NCBI GenBank assembly: GCA_947498705.1
Contig: CANMLW010000018.1
Coordinates: 1 to 64,000 of the forward strand
Source: an uncultured Aquimarina sp.
Lineage (GTDB): Bacteria > Bacteroidota > Bacteroidia > Flavobacteriales > Flavobacteriaceae
DNA: 64,000 nucleotides
Direction: 5' to 3'
Made by a program: the position numbers and the translations under genes. The notes under the pieces are model-generated. The model saw only the letters and a list, made by a program, of their open reading frames with translations. It searched no databases and had not been told where the DNA came from. This document shows positions 56,053-64,000 of the stretch, in pieces (the first letter of the stretch is position 1; each line of letters starts with the position of its first letter).

Positions 56053-56086
56053 AAAAAAGTCCGATACAAAAATATCGGACTTTTCA
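56053..56086. terminator. Second intrinsic terminator, before aat
   Basis: AAAAGTCCGATA (56055-56066), six-base loop, TATCGGACTTTT (56073-56084), a 12-bp perfect stem with T run. It backs up the terminator at 55974 and isolates aat. Confidence 0.85.
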
Positions 56087-56232
56087 TTATAATTATAAAA
56101 TGATCTTTTAACTGAATTCAAAAAAGCAATGATGAACAAAATATGTCTTAAAAGATCTTAACAAATATTGCGATTTTTTTGCTTAATTCAAACAACTACA
56201 TAGTATTTAACGTTGTATAAGCATTTGTGTAG

Positions 56233-56868
56233 ATGTATATTCTAACCGATATAATAAAGTTTCCTCCTGTATCTTATGCCAATGAAGATGGATTATTGGC
56301 CTTAGGGGGTGATCTTTCTGTAGAGAGATTATTAGAAGCATATCGTCAAGGTATTTTTCCTTGGTATAATGAAGATCAACCAATTTTATGGTATAGCCCA
56401 AACCCAAGAATGGTATTGTTTCCCTTAGAACTTAAGGTAAGTAAAAGCATGCGGCAATTAATTAAAAAAAATAAATTTGAAGTTACTTTTAATAAGAGTT
56501 TTAAAGAGGTGATTTTTAATTGTGCTACAATTCGGCGAGTGGATCAGGATGGTACTTGGATTACACAAGATTTACAGAAAGCTTTTATAAAACTAAATGA
56601 ACAGGGGTATGCTATTTCTACAGAAGTCTGGTTAGGAGAAGAACTGGTAGGAGGGCTTTATGGGGTTTGGTTAGAAGATAAGAAAGTATTTTGTGGCGAA
56701 AGTATGTTTTCTAAAATGAGCAATGCTTCAAAATATGGTTTTATCATGCTAGTAAACATGCTTAAAGATAAAGGAGTTAAACTAATCGATTGTCAAGTGT
56801 ATACAGAACACTTGGCAAGTTTAGGAGCTCGAGAAATAGAGAGAGATAATTTTTTAAGTTATTTATAA
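56233..56868 (+). CDS. aat: Leucyl/phenylalanyl-tRNA-protein transferase
   Basis: A 211-residue Aat enzyme: GLLALGGDLSVERLLEAYRQGIFPWY near the N-terminus, WYSPNPRMVL and ESMFSKMSNASK downstream. It adds Leu or Phe to the N-terminus of proteins carrying Arg or Lys, marking them for ClpAP/S degradation. Followed 23 bases later by upp. Confidence 0.96.
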   Translation: MYILTDIIKFPPVSYANEDGLLALGGDLSVERLLEAYRQGIFPWYNEDQPILWYSPNPRMVLFPLELKVSKSMRQLIKKNKFEVTFNKSFKEVIFNCATIRRVDQDGTWITQDLQKAFIKLNEQGYAISTEVWLGEELVGGLYGVWLEDKKVFCGESMFSKMSNASKYGFIMLVNMLKDKGVKLIDCQVYTEHLASLGAREIERDNFLSYL

Positions 56869-56891
56869 CAATCACGATTTAACAATAACCT

Positions 56892-57545
56892 ATGACTATT
56901 CATAATTTAGGAATAAACCAATCTGTTTTAAATCAGTTTATTGCCGAGCTTAGAGATGTGCATGTTCAAAAGGATGCAATGCGTTTTAGAAGAAATATAG
57001 AGCGAATAGGTGAAATCATAGGATATGAGTTAAGTAAAACTCTTGAGCATACTTCTAAAACCATCACAACCCCGTTAGGAACAAAAGAAATGCATGTGCC
57101 TATTAATAACCTTGTGATATGTGCGATTCTTAGAGCTGGATTACCTTTGCATCAAGGAGTATTGAATTATTTTGATACAGCAGAAAATGCATTTATTTCT
57201 GCGTATAGAGATCATTCGATTAGCGAAGAAGAATTCGAAATCGTTGTCAAATATTTGGCTTCTCCTTCTTTAGAGAATAAGGTTTTGATCTTGGCAGATC
57301 CGATGTTAGCAACAGGAAAAACGTTAGAAACTACATTTTCAGCTTTAAAAGAGTGTGGTATGCCCGAACAGATTCATATTATTTCTGTAATTGGTTCTGA
57401 GCAAGGAATTGAATATATTAAAGATATATTTCCAGAGAACACGCATTTATGGATAGCAGCGGTAGATGAAAAACTTAATGATAAGAGTTATATTGTTCCC
57501 GGGTTAGGAGATGCCGGAGATCTAGCCTTTGGTATAAAACTATAA
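56892..57545 (+). CDS. upp: Uracil phosphoribosyltransferase
   Basis: A 217-residue enzyme making UMP from uracil and PRPP. The PRPP-binding loop DPMLATGKT near 137-145 and the uracil-binding GLGDAGD at the C-terminus are intact. The pyrimidine salvage role is standard. Confidence 0.95.
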   Translation: MTIHNLGINQSVLNQFIAELRDVHVQKDAMRFRRNIERIGEIIGYELSKTLEHTSKTITTPLGTKEMHVPINNLVICAILRAGLPLHQGVLNYFDTAENAFISAYRDHSISEEEFEIVVKYLASPSLENKVLILADPMLATGKTLETTFSALKECGMPEQIHIISVIGSEQGIEYIKDIFPENTHLWIAAVDEKLNDKSYIVPGLGDAGDLAFGIKL

Positions 57546-57573
57546 ATCTCCGCTCATCTATTTTATGTTCAGA

Positions 57574-58113
57574 TTATCTATTGTGGTAAAATACTAAAGA
57601 AGATTTTTTGATAGTATTAAAATTTAAATAATAACCAACCAGGGCAGGACTGGCATCTTTATCAAGCTCAAGCTTTTCTGTTTTGAGGGCATGTATAGTA
57701 ATAATATACTGATGTATACCATGTCCTTCTGGAGGACAAGGTCCACCATATCCATATGTGCCAAAGTCTGTTTTACTTTGAATACTTTCTTTTGAAAGTA
57801 AGTTTTTGGATACATTTCCAGCATCTGATGGTAGTTCTGTAATGGTGTTTGGGATATTAAAAACAATCCAATGCCACCACCCACTTCCTGTAGGTGCATC
57901 AGGATCATGAATAGTAATAGCAAAGCTTTTGGTTTCTTTAGGAGCATTTTCCCAGCTTAGCTGTGGCGATATATTTTTTCCAGTACAACCAAAGCCATTA
58001 AATAATTGATCAACGGTAGCTTGCCCACTTAGTTCGGTGCTCTTTAGGGTAAAGGTTTGAGAAAAACCGAAAGAGAAACATAGGCTAAACAGTAAAAAGG
58101 TTATTTTTTTCAT
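57574..58113 (-). CDS. PEBP-family protein (YbhB/YbcL-like), secreted
   Basis: A 179-residue protein with a signal peptide ending FGFSQ (start ATG at 58113; an ATG at 58143 would add ten polar residues before the signal). The PEBP fold is shown by the DPDAPTGSGWWHWIVFNIP and PCPPEGHGIHQYIITIHAL motifs, which form the phosphate-binding pocket. The bacterial function is unknown. Convergent with upp. Confidence 0.9.
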   Translation of the reverse strand: MKKITFLLFSLCFSFGFSQTFTLKSTELSGQATVDQLFNGFGCTGKNISPQLSWENAPKETKSFAITIHDPDAPTGSGWWHWIVFNIPNTITELPSDAGNVSKNLLSKESIQSKTDFGTYGYGGPCPPEGHGIHQYIITIHALKTEKLELDKDASPALVGYYLNFNTIKKSSLVFYHNR

Positions 58114-58195
58114 GTCATAATTTGTTTTTATTGATAGTAACAAAAATAGGATTTGAAAATAATAAGAGTTGCTCTAAGAAGTTCAAAAAATGTTC

Positions 58196-59032
58196 TTAAA
58201 AGTTCAATTTTGAAGTATTTTGATATTGCTTAGGAGTAATACCAAATCGTTTTTTGAAAGCTTGTGTAAAACTAGATTGATTGCTAAAACCGTATTCTAA
58301 ATAGATGTCTGATGGACGAATATTATCTATTTGTAGTTGTTGTTTGACCAGATCCAACCGTCTATTTTGTATCCAGTTAAAAGGGGTGTCATTATAGGTC
58401 TCATAAAACCTTCTCTTAAAAGATGATAAACTCATATTACATAAAAAAGCCAATTCTTGTAGCGAAATATCATTCATTAAGTTATTCTCAATAACGGTAT
58501 TTATTGTTGTGTTTTGAGTGCTAGGATTAAAAAAATCTAATAGATGTATTCCTTGTTGTTCTATGAGATAAAGCATAAATTCTTCAAATTTGACTTGCCA
58601 CATGGCTTTTGATTCGGATAAAAATCCTAACGAAGTGATAAAATTTGCAATAAACTCATCTTTTTTGATAGAAAGAAAAGAAGTTGGTGTTGCTCTGGTT
58701 TTTGAAGTAGAAGAGAGGTTAAATCTATTTTTAAAATTACTAATTGCCAAATCGTTAAAAAACAAAAGATAACTTAAATAGTTTCCATTGGATGATGTGG
58801 TTTCTGTCATTAAGCAATTTCCTGATCGTATGAGAATTATATGGTTATGACCTATTATGTCTTTTTTTTCTGGTGATACAATTCCTTTGGTTCCTTCGAT
58901 AAGAAAATTAATCACATGATATCCAAAATTAACACTATGATTCAATTTAGTGCCTTTACTACTATAATTATAAAAGCAAACGTCGTGCAATTCGTCATTT
59001 ATTAAATCATATGGAAGGGAAATCGTATTCAT
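58196..59032 (-). CDS. AraC-family transcriptional regulator
   Basis: A 278-residue regulator with an N-terminal cupin-like sensor region and a C-terminal double helix-turn-helix (about 175-275: SLQELAFLCNMSLSSFKRRF and YLEYGFSNQSSFTQAFKKRFGITPKQY). It lies 83 bases upstream of the PEBP gene on the same strand and may control it; this is inference. Confidence 0.93.
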   Translation of the reverse strand: MNTISLPYDLINDELHDVCFYNYSSKGTKLNHSVNFGYHVINFLIEGTKGIVSPEKKDIIGHNHIILIRSGNCLMTETTSSNGNYLSYLLFFNDLAISNFKNRFNLSSTSKTRATPTSFLSIKKDEFIANFITSLGFLSESKAMWQVKFEEFMLYLIEQQGIHLLDFFNPSTQNTTINTVIENNLMNDISLQELAFLCNMSLSSFKRRFYETYNDTPFNWIQNRRLDLVKQQLQIDNIRPSDIYLEYGFSNQSSFTQAFKKRFGITPKQYQNTSKLNF

Positions 59033-59069
59033 GTAGTATTTTACAGATGAGAAAGTTTGAAGAAAAGAG

Positions 59070-59639
59070 TTATACTTTTTTATATCTAAAACAATTTATT
59101 TCATGATCGTTTACCATGCCAATAGCCTGCATAAAAGCATATACAATTGTAGATCCTACAAATTTGAAACCCCGTTTTTTTAAGTCTTTGCTTATAGCGT
59201 CAGAAATAGCAGTGGTAGCAGGAGAATCTTTATAATGTTTCCACTCATTTTGGATAGGCTTGTTTTTAACAAAACTCCAGATATACGAATCAAAACTTCC
59301 AAACTCTTCCTGAATTTTAATAAAGTTTTGAGCATTTGTAATAGCAGATTTTACTTTTAGTTTATTTCGTATAATTCCAGGGTTTTGTAATAATGCTTCT
59401 TTTTTTTTATCGGTATAAGTAGCGATACGATGATAGTCAAAATTGTCAAACGCTTCTCTAAAATTTTCGCGTTTCCGTAAAATGGTAATCCAGCTTAGTC
59501 CTGCCTGAAAAGTTTCTAATATCAAAAATTCAAATAATAATTGCTCATCATGTAGTGGTACTCCCCATTCATTATCATGATAGGCTTCATATAAGGGGTC
59601 TCCAACACACCACCCACATCTGTGTTTTTCCATTTCCAT
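59070..59639 (-). CDS. tag: DNA-3-methyladenine glycosylase I
   Basis: A 189-residue TAG protein: RCGWCVGDPLYEAYHDNEWG at the N-terminus carries the zinc cysteine and catalytic region, ETFQAGLSWITILRKRENF follows, and the C-terminal MVNDHEINCFRYK supplies the last metal ligands. It removes 3-methyladenine from alkylated DNA. The start is at 59639 or the Met two residues later. Confidence 0.95.
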   Translation of the reverse strand: MEMEKHRCGWCVGDPLYEAYHDNEWGVPLHDEQLLFEFLILETFQAGLSWITILRKRENFREAFDNFDYHRIATYTDKKKEALLQNPGIIRNKLKVKSAITNAQNFIKIQEEFGSFDSYIWSFVKNKPIQNEWKHYKDSPATTAISDAISKDLKKRGFKFVGSTIVYAFMQAIGMVNDHEINCFRYKKV

Positions 59640-59837
59640 TTTTTTAAGGATAAATATAGGGTATTATGTGAGCAATGATTTTAAATTAGTTATAAGAAAA
59701 ATATAAGATTTTTTAGTTTTATTGTGATTTATAGAAGATGTATTGTAGTAACTTCGCGGCGAAAAAAGAGTATTACTATAAGTCATACTGTAAGTTTTAT
59801 GAATAATAATCGTCTAGTGATTAGTAAAGGATAAATT

Positions 59838-60458
59838 ATGAAATATACCACAGAAAATATAACACTAATGAGATTGATAGAAGAAGGGATAGCAGATTCT
59901 TATACTTATGAAGAGTATAGAAGTTTGGTGAGTGATTTATTATCTGAAGATAAGTCTACTGGACATACGCAAACAGAAGCATTGACAAATTATAGTATGC
60001 TTAATGATAGAAGAATGAAGCGATTGGATAAGACTATCAAAATTGATGAAGAGATAAAAGAGGCTGTTGCCAATAAATCCTTAAATGTTGGTTTGTTAGT
60101 CCTATCTGAAGGATGGTGTGGTGACGCAGCGCAATCCTTACCGATAATTAATAAAATAGCAGCATTAAATGATGGTATAGATTTGAAAATAGTTTTGCGA
60201 GATGACCATGATGATTTGATGAGTAATTTCTTAACAAATGGAGGTAAATCTATTCCCAAATTAATTATGTATGACCGCAATACCAAAGAGGTAATCGATA
60301 CATGGGGTCCCAGACCTTCTATAGCTACTCAAATGGTTAATGATTACAAAGAGGAGCATGGTCAATTAGATGCCAAATTTAAGCAAGATTTGCAAGTATG
60401 GTACAATGCAGATAAAGGTAAAAATATAGCAGACGATATTGCTCAATTATTGAAATAA
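59838..60458 (+). CDS. Thioredoxin-fold protein
   Basis: A 206-residue soluble protein with a thioredoxin-like domain at about 75-175. The active-site position reads EGWCGDAAQSLP, a C-x-x-A form with only one cysteine, so it is unlikely to act as a regular disulfide oxidoreductase. The TNGGKSIPKLIMYD cis-Pro loop is present. Convergent with the TonB-like gene (six-base gap). Confidence 0.83.
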   Translation: MKYTTENITLMRLIEEGIADSYTYEEYRSLVSDLLSEDKSTGHTQTEALTNYSMLNDRRMKRLDKTIKIDEEIKEAVANKSLNVGLLVLSEGWCGDAAQSLPIINKIAALNDGIDLKIVLRDDHDDLMSNFLTNGGKSIPKLIMYDRNTKEVIDTWGPRPSIATQMVNDYKEEHGQLDAKFKQDLQVWYNADKGKNIADDIAQLLK

Positions 60459-60464
60459 AAGACG

Positions 60465-61142
60465 CTAGTTACTATAATTAAAATAATAAGTAATGCTTCC
60501 TTCTTGTTTTTCGATATCAGAAGACGAGAATAAAGCTTTTCTAGCATATTCCATCGCATTGTCAAACAAACATTCGTTTCTGGTAGAAGATCGTTTTTTA
60601 TCTACCTTGGTGTTGGTAACATAACCATTTTGGTTGACTTCAATTTTTACGACTACTCTACCACTTCCGTTACAAGTATAAACAGGATTAGGAAGGTCTA
60701 CAGACTTTCTGTCTTTAAGATTGTATGTAAGAGAGCTGTTTCTATTATTAGTCTCTTCTTCTTCTGGAGCGGGTTTTTTTTCTTCCTCTAGGGGGATTTC
60801 ACTTTCATCGGTTTCTTCTGAGGCTTCTTCTGGGGCCTGTTCTGTTTGATCTGCTTCTGTCAAAGACTTAATTCGCTGCTCAATCTCATCATGATCTTCA
60901 AAATCTTCATTATAAGCAGCATGTGTTCTGCTGGATGGATCCAGTTGCCTGTCTTCTTGTGCTATAAGCTCTTCTTCTGGTTCTGGTTCTTCTTCTACTA
61001 GAAATTCTTCGGGGATTTCCATAAGGATTTCAGATTGTTCTTTTTGCTTATTAAACATTGTAATATTATATAAGCTAAGAACAACAATACTCATTAGCAT
61101 GGATGTGATAATCAGGGCTTTATGTTTTTCTATAAACTCCAT
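60465..61142 (-). CDS. TonB-like energy transducer protein
   Basis: A 225-residue protein with one N-terminal membrane helix (about 11-29), a long Glu/Pro-rich periplasmic spacer (about 40-145) and a TonB C-terminal-like domain (about 150-222; VVVKIEVNQNGYVTNTKV). It may couple the inner-membrane ExbBD motor to outer-membrane receptors or envelope processes. It follows truB by 34 bases. Confidence 0.85.
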   Translation of the reverse strand: MEFIEKHKALIITSMLMSIVVLSLYNITMFNKQKEQSEILMEIPEEFLVEEEPEPEEELIAQEDRQLDPSSRTHAAYNEDFEDHDEIEQRIKSLTEADQTEQAPEEASEETDESEIPLEEEKKPAPEEEETNNRNSSLTYNLKDRKSVDLPNPVYTCNGSGRVVVKIEVNQNGYVTNTKVDKKRSSTRNECLFDNAMEYARKALFSSSDIEKQEGSITYYFNYSN

Positions 61143-61176
61143 AGGTATTTAATAACTACATTTCTACAACAATATT

Positions 61177-61884
61177 TTACGTGGTTTCAATTTTTGATTG
61201 TAACTGGCTTTCAAAAGATTCGATAGTGGTTGCATTTTCTACCAAAAACGAACCAATTTTTGTTCTTCTTAAAGCCGTTAGGTGCCCTCCATTATTTAGA
61301 TGTTTTCCAAAATCGTGTGCCAATGAACGAATATAAGTTCCTTTTCCACAAACGACTCTAAAATCTACCTCTGGTAAATTTATTCTTGTAATCTCGAATT
61401 CGTTAATGGTGATTTTTCTTGAGTTGATAGTTACTTTTTCTCCTTCTCTTGCATATTCATACAATCGTTTTCCTTCTTTTTTTAATGCAGAGAAAATAGG
61501 GGGGTATTGTTCTATTTCTCCCAAAAAATGTGAGGTTGCATTTAGAATCATTTCATCAGAAATATGATCAATAGGAAAAGTTTTGTCAATTTCTGTTTCC
61601 AGATCATAGGATGGAGTGGTAGCTCCCAAGGTGATGGTCCCGGTATATTCTTTGGTCTGTCCTTGAAACTCTTGAATGCGTTTGGTAAATTTACCAGTAC
61701 AGATTACGAGTAGTCCAGATGCAAGAGGGTCTAATGTTCCTGCATGGCCTACTTTTATTTTTTTGATGTTAAAACTCTTTCGAATTAACCAACGAAGTTT
61801 GTTTACAACCTGAAAAGAAGTCCATTGTAAGGGTTTGTCGATCAAAATAATTTGACCATCTTTATAATCTTGTTCGGTAATCAT
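61177..61884 (-). CDS. truB: tRNA pseudouridine-55 synthase
   Basis: A 235-residue TruB: KVGHAGTLDPLASGLLVICTGK carries the catalytic Asp, and the GKGTYIRSLAHDFG motif follows. It modifies U55 of tRNAs. The C-terminal PUA domain of E. coli TruB is not evident, a short form typical of this phylum. Nine bases after uppP. Confidence 0.96.
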   Translation of the reverse strand: MITEQDYKDGQIILIDKPLQWTSFQVVNKLRWLIRKSFNIKKIKVGHAGTLDPLASGLLVICTGKFTKRIQEFQGQTKEYTGTITLGATTPSYDLETEIDKTFPIDHISDEMILNATSHFLGEIEQYPPIFSALKKEGKRLYEYAREGEKVTINSRKITINEFEITRINLPEVDFRVVCGKGTYIRSLAHDFGKHLNNGGHLTALRRTKIGSFLVENATTIESFESQLQSKIETT

Positions 61885-61893
61885 TATGAGGGG

Positions 61894-62688
61894 CTATTTG
61901 ATAATACCAAAGCCAATGGCTAATAAGCCAACAACTACACAATATACGGCAAAATAAGTTAACTTACTCTTTTTTACTAGAGAAATCATCCAGGTGCATG
62001 CAAAAAGCCCAGAAATAAAGGCTGCAACAAACCCAAGTCCTATAGAAAGATTATTTTCTCCCGAAAAAGAAAGCTCTCCACTTACAATGTCTTTTGCAAT
62101 TTTACCAAAGATGAGAGGGATTACCATCAAAAATGAAAAACGAGCAGCTTTGGTTTTATCATTACCAAGTAAGACAGAGGTAGATATGGTGGCTCCACTT
62201 CTCGAAATACCAGGTAACATTGCAATAGCCTGCGCAATACCAATAACAAATGCATTCGACGTACTAACAGGTTTGCGGGTGCTTTTTGCTTTGTCTGCAA
62301 ACCAAAGCAAAACGGCTGTAATAAGAAGCATATATCCTACAAATAGAATATTGCCTCCAAAGAGTTTCTCTAGCTGCTCTTCAAAAAACAATCCTATAAA
62401 TACTGCAGGAATCATAGATAGGAGTATTTTGAAAGAAAAGAGAGTTTCTTCGTTTTTTTTAAAAGCGAATAATCCTTTTATGATTTCTATAATATCTTTT
62501 CTAAAAACTACAATGGTACTAAGTGCTGTTGCAAAATGCAATACTACTGTAAAAAGTAAAGACTCTTCGGGAACACTCTGATCACCTAATATAGCTTTGC
62601 CAAGTTCTAAATGACCGCTAGAAGAGACAGGTAAAAACTCGGTAAGCCCTTGTATGACTCCCAAAATGATTGCATCGATAATTTCCAT
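61894..62688 (-). CDS. uppP: Undecaprenyl-diphosphatase UppP (BacA)
   Basis: A 264-residue integral membrane enzyme recycling the undecaprenyl carrier. Family motifs LTEFLPVSSSGHLELG at about 16-31 and PGISRSGATIS at about 159-169 are intact. In the ftsX-to-truB envelope block. Confidence 0.96.
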   Translation of the reverse strand: MEIIDAIILGVIQGLTEFLPVSSSGHLELGKAILGDQSVPEESLLFTVVLHFATALSTIVVFRKDIIEIIKGLFAFKKNEETLFSFKILLSMIPAVFIGLFFEEQLEKLFGGNILFVGYMLLITAVLLWFADKAKSTRKPVSTSNAFVIGIAQAIAMLPGISRSGATISTSVLLGNDKTKAARFSFLMVIPLIFGKIAKDIVSGELSFSGENNLSIGLGFVAAFISGLFACTWMISLVKKSKLTYFAVYCVVVGLLAIGFGIIK

Positions 62689-62772
62689 AAAAACACAGGA
62701 TTTTCTTAATTCGATGCAAATATATAATTATACCTGCTATGGTTGGGATATGTGGTAAAAGAAAATAGCGAA

Positions 62773-63039
62773 TTACTCTTTTTTCTTTTTATTAGGGTTA
62801 AGTAAAATCGCATAAACTTCAATTCCAAAACCAATCAAAACAATTGTTGGAGCCAATCTAATCCTTCTAAAATTATAAATATCTGGATTAAAAACATTAG
62901 GATCGTCACTTCCTCCTCCTGCCATTAGTATAAAACCAAGGGCAATCACTGCAATTCCTATAGCCATGACGATATAGTTTTTATTTCCAAAAACAAAATT
63001 GGATTTATTAGAAGTATTGTTTGTAGATTGTTTTTTCAT
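62773..63039 (-). CDS. DUF3098 family small membrane protein
   Basis: An 88-residue protein with two membrane helices (about 22-40 and 65-82) connected by the GGGSDDPNVFNPDIYNFRRI loop typical of DUF3098. Found between ftsX and uppP in Bacteroidota; probably related to the divisome or envelope, but function unknown. Confidence 0.88.
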   Translation of the reverse strand: MKKQSTNNTSNKSNFVFGNKNYIVMAIGIAVIALGFILMAGGGSDDPNVFNPDIYNFRRIRLAPTIVLIGFGIEVYAILLNPNKKKKE

Positions 63040-63077
63040 GTATGTGTATCGTATTAAAATCTATTGTTTTTAGATTG

Positions 63078-63461
63078 CTAATTACTTATCTCATTAAACA
63101 GGACATCATTATTAAATACCAATTTGGATATATGACCCATATTTTTATCGCGAGTAAATATAGTCCATCTTTTTACAACATACAAAGTAACGGATTGGTT
63201 AAGTAGTTGTTCTTGCAATTGTTGTATAGTTAGGTTGTGTTGTAAACCACGATTTATATAATAATGATGGTCATCATCATTAAGACTGATAACAACATCA
63301 AAACCAGGACCTTCTTTAATATCTGTTACCAATCCATCAATCTTCATTACATCATCTGGTTGTACATTTCTAACAGGGCGAAATGTTTGAATCATTACTG
63401 CCATAAATGCAATAAAAAGGATCGAAGTACATAAAAGCCAGATTTTTCCTATTTTCCCCAT
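63078..63461 (-). CDS. Small membrane-anchored protein between ftsX and DUF3098
   Basis: A 127-residue protein with one N-terminal hydrophobic helix (about 7-27), placing an outside domain of about 100 residues (VTDIKEGPGFDVVISLNDDDHHYYINRGLQ). I do not recognise the family. It is inserted in the ftsX-DUF3098-uppP block with gaps of 13 bases to ftsX and 38 to DUF3098, so it is presumably co-transcribed. Confidence 0.75.
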   Translation of the reverse strand: MGKIGKIWLLCTSILFIAFMAVMIQTFRPVRNVQPDDVMKIDGLVTDIKEGPGFDVVISLNDDDHHYYINRGLQHNLTIQQLQEQLLNQSVTLYVVKRWTIFTRDKNMGHISKLVFNNDVLFNEISN

Positions 63462-63474
63462 TTTTGCAACAATA

Positions 63475-63999
63475 TTAATAATATAACTCGTCAGTTCTTA
63501 GGTTTAAAAAACGCTGAGTAGCAAAAAATGTGCTAATCCAGGTAATCAAAACACCTATACCAAAAACTCCCACAAATAATATGATGAGTAATATTTTATC
63601 GTCTAGTAAGGCCAGTTCGGGAAAAGCTTTGTCTAGATAAAATAAAACAATACCCACGCCAATTAGAGCTACAATAGCTCCGATCATTCCTAATCGTACA
63701 CTTTTCCATACAAAAGGTTGTCGAATAAACTTTTTTGTTGCACCCACCATTTGCATTGTTTTAATAATAAAACGTTTAGAGTAAACCGATAAGCGAATAG
63801 AACTATTGATCAGTAATACTGCAATAAAAGTGAAAATTCCGCTAATGAGTAATACCCAAAAACTAATACGTTTTATATTGTCGTTTAAAAGAGAAATGAG
63901 CGGTTGGTCATAAATAACTTCATCGACAAAATCTTTTTTTACAATAGTAGCAGTAATAGATTCTATTTTGGCTTGATCCACAAAATCAGCTTTGAGATA
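63475..63999 (-). CDS. ftsX: Cell division ABC permease FtsX (5' end outside window)
   Basis: The last 174 codons are present and the frame runs open to the window edge; a GTG at 63981 within it is not the true start. Three membrane helices are seen (about 35-60, 90-115, 130-155 of the visible part), with the ADFVDQAKIESITATIVKK segment matching the end of the FtsX periplasmic domain. With FtsE it couples ATP hydrolysis to peptidoglycan hydrolase activation at the septum. Confidence 0.9.
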   Translation of the reverse strand, partial: YLKADFVDQAKIESITATIVKKDFVDEVIYDQPLISLLNDNIKRISFWVLLISGIFTFIAVLLINSSIRLSVYSKRFIIKTMQMVGATKKFIRQPFVWKSVRLGMIGAIVALIGVGIVLFYLDKAFPELALLDDKILLIILFVGVFGIGVLITWISTFFATQRFLNLRTDELYY

Positions 64000-64000
64000 T

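Noticed and set aside
60465-61142. Acidic low-complexity stretch as a repeat element
   Set aside because: The Glu/Pro-rich repeats are the expected periplasmic spacer of a TonB-like protein, not a DNA repeat.
61994-62581. Plus-strand frame of 195 codons
   Set aside because: Antisense to uppP. Its composition (Ser, Ile, Pro rich without motif) reflects the reverse of the membrane helices.

Overview
The window is an AT-rich chromosomal segment of a gliding-type marine Flavobacteriaceae bacterium (Bacteroidota), probably close to Aquimarina, although the genus is only a guess. The evidence is gldD and gldE, a secreted BNR-repeat protein, a SusC-style TonB receptor beginning with a carboxypeptidase-like domain, promoters of the TTG-N(17-23)-TAnnTTTG type, almost no Shine-Dalgarno sequences, and conserved Bacteroidota gene orders (ssb-gldE-gldD, mutY/HU/rng, atpD-atpC).

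Layout. 1-2.4 kb: 3'-truncated secreted beta-propeller protein. 2.4-3.2 kb: gene-poor gap with a decayed IS4-type transposase. 3.2-8.4 kb: EamA transporter, then gldD, gldE and ssb, mutY, and divergently HU with a 29-residue basic protein. 8.4-15.4 kb: RNase G with a structured leader, then convergently the fatty-acid block accC, accB, fabH, rpmF, DUF177 and pdxA. 15.5-18.9 kb: ribE, a small hypothetical gene, an FAD oxidoreductase, mtgA and a GreA-like protein. 19.1-24.0 kb: Y-family polymerase, DnaE-type polymerase and RecX, behind a promoter covered by two identical palindromes. This looks like a damage-inducible mutagenesis cassette and is the most interesting regulatory signal here.

24-34.2 kb: S41 peptidase lipoprotein, a JmjC/cupin protein and a split biotin locus (bioB, a ketoacyl synthase with its own promoter, and bioF-bioD-bioA). 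It flanks a Coa1-like protein, a membrane protein and a small hypothetical gene. 34.4-37 kb: GNAT acetyltransferase and the F1 ATPase epsilon and beta genes. 37.6-39.6 kb: a membrane O-acyltransferase paired with a membrane-anchored SASA-type esterase. 39.6-44 kb: TonB receptor with a GDSL-type lipoprotein. 44.2-50.2 kb: a one-strand molybdenum cofactor locus (moeA, ModE-like regulator, mobA, moaD, moeB-rhodanese, moaE, moaCB fusion, moaA).

50.4-64 kb: HIT protein and thioesterase, zinc-ribbon membrane protein, sulfatase, histidine kinase, flavin reductase, a DUF3127 protein with an SSB-like C-terminal tip, aat, upp, PEBP protein, AraC regulator, tag, a thioredoxin-fold protein, and the envelope block ftsX (5' truncated), a small membrane protein, DUF3098, uppP, truB and a TonB-like protein.

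No tRNA, rRNA, CRISPR array, prophage or intact insertion sequence was recognised. Most genes are housekeeping. The points most worth following are the dinB/dnaE operator, the DUF3127 SSB-like tail, the ketoacyl synthase in the biotin locus, the RNase G leader and the tiny basic protein after HU.
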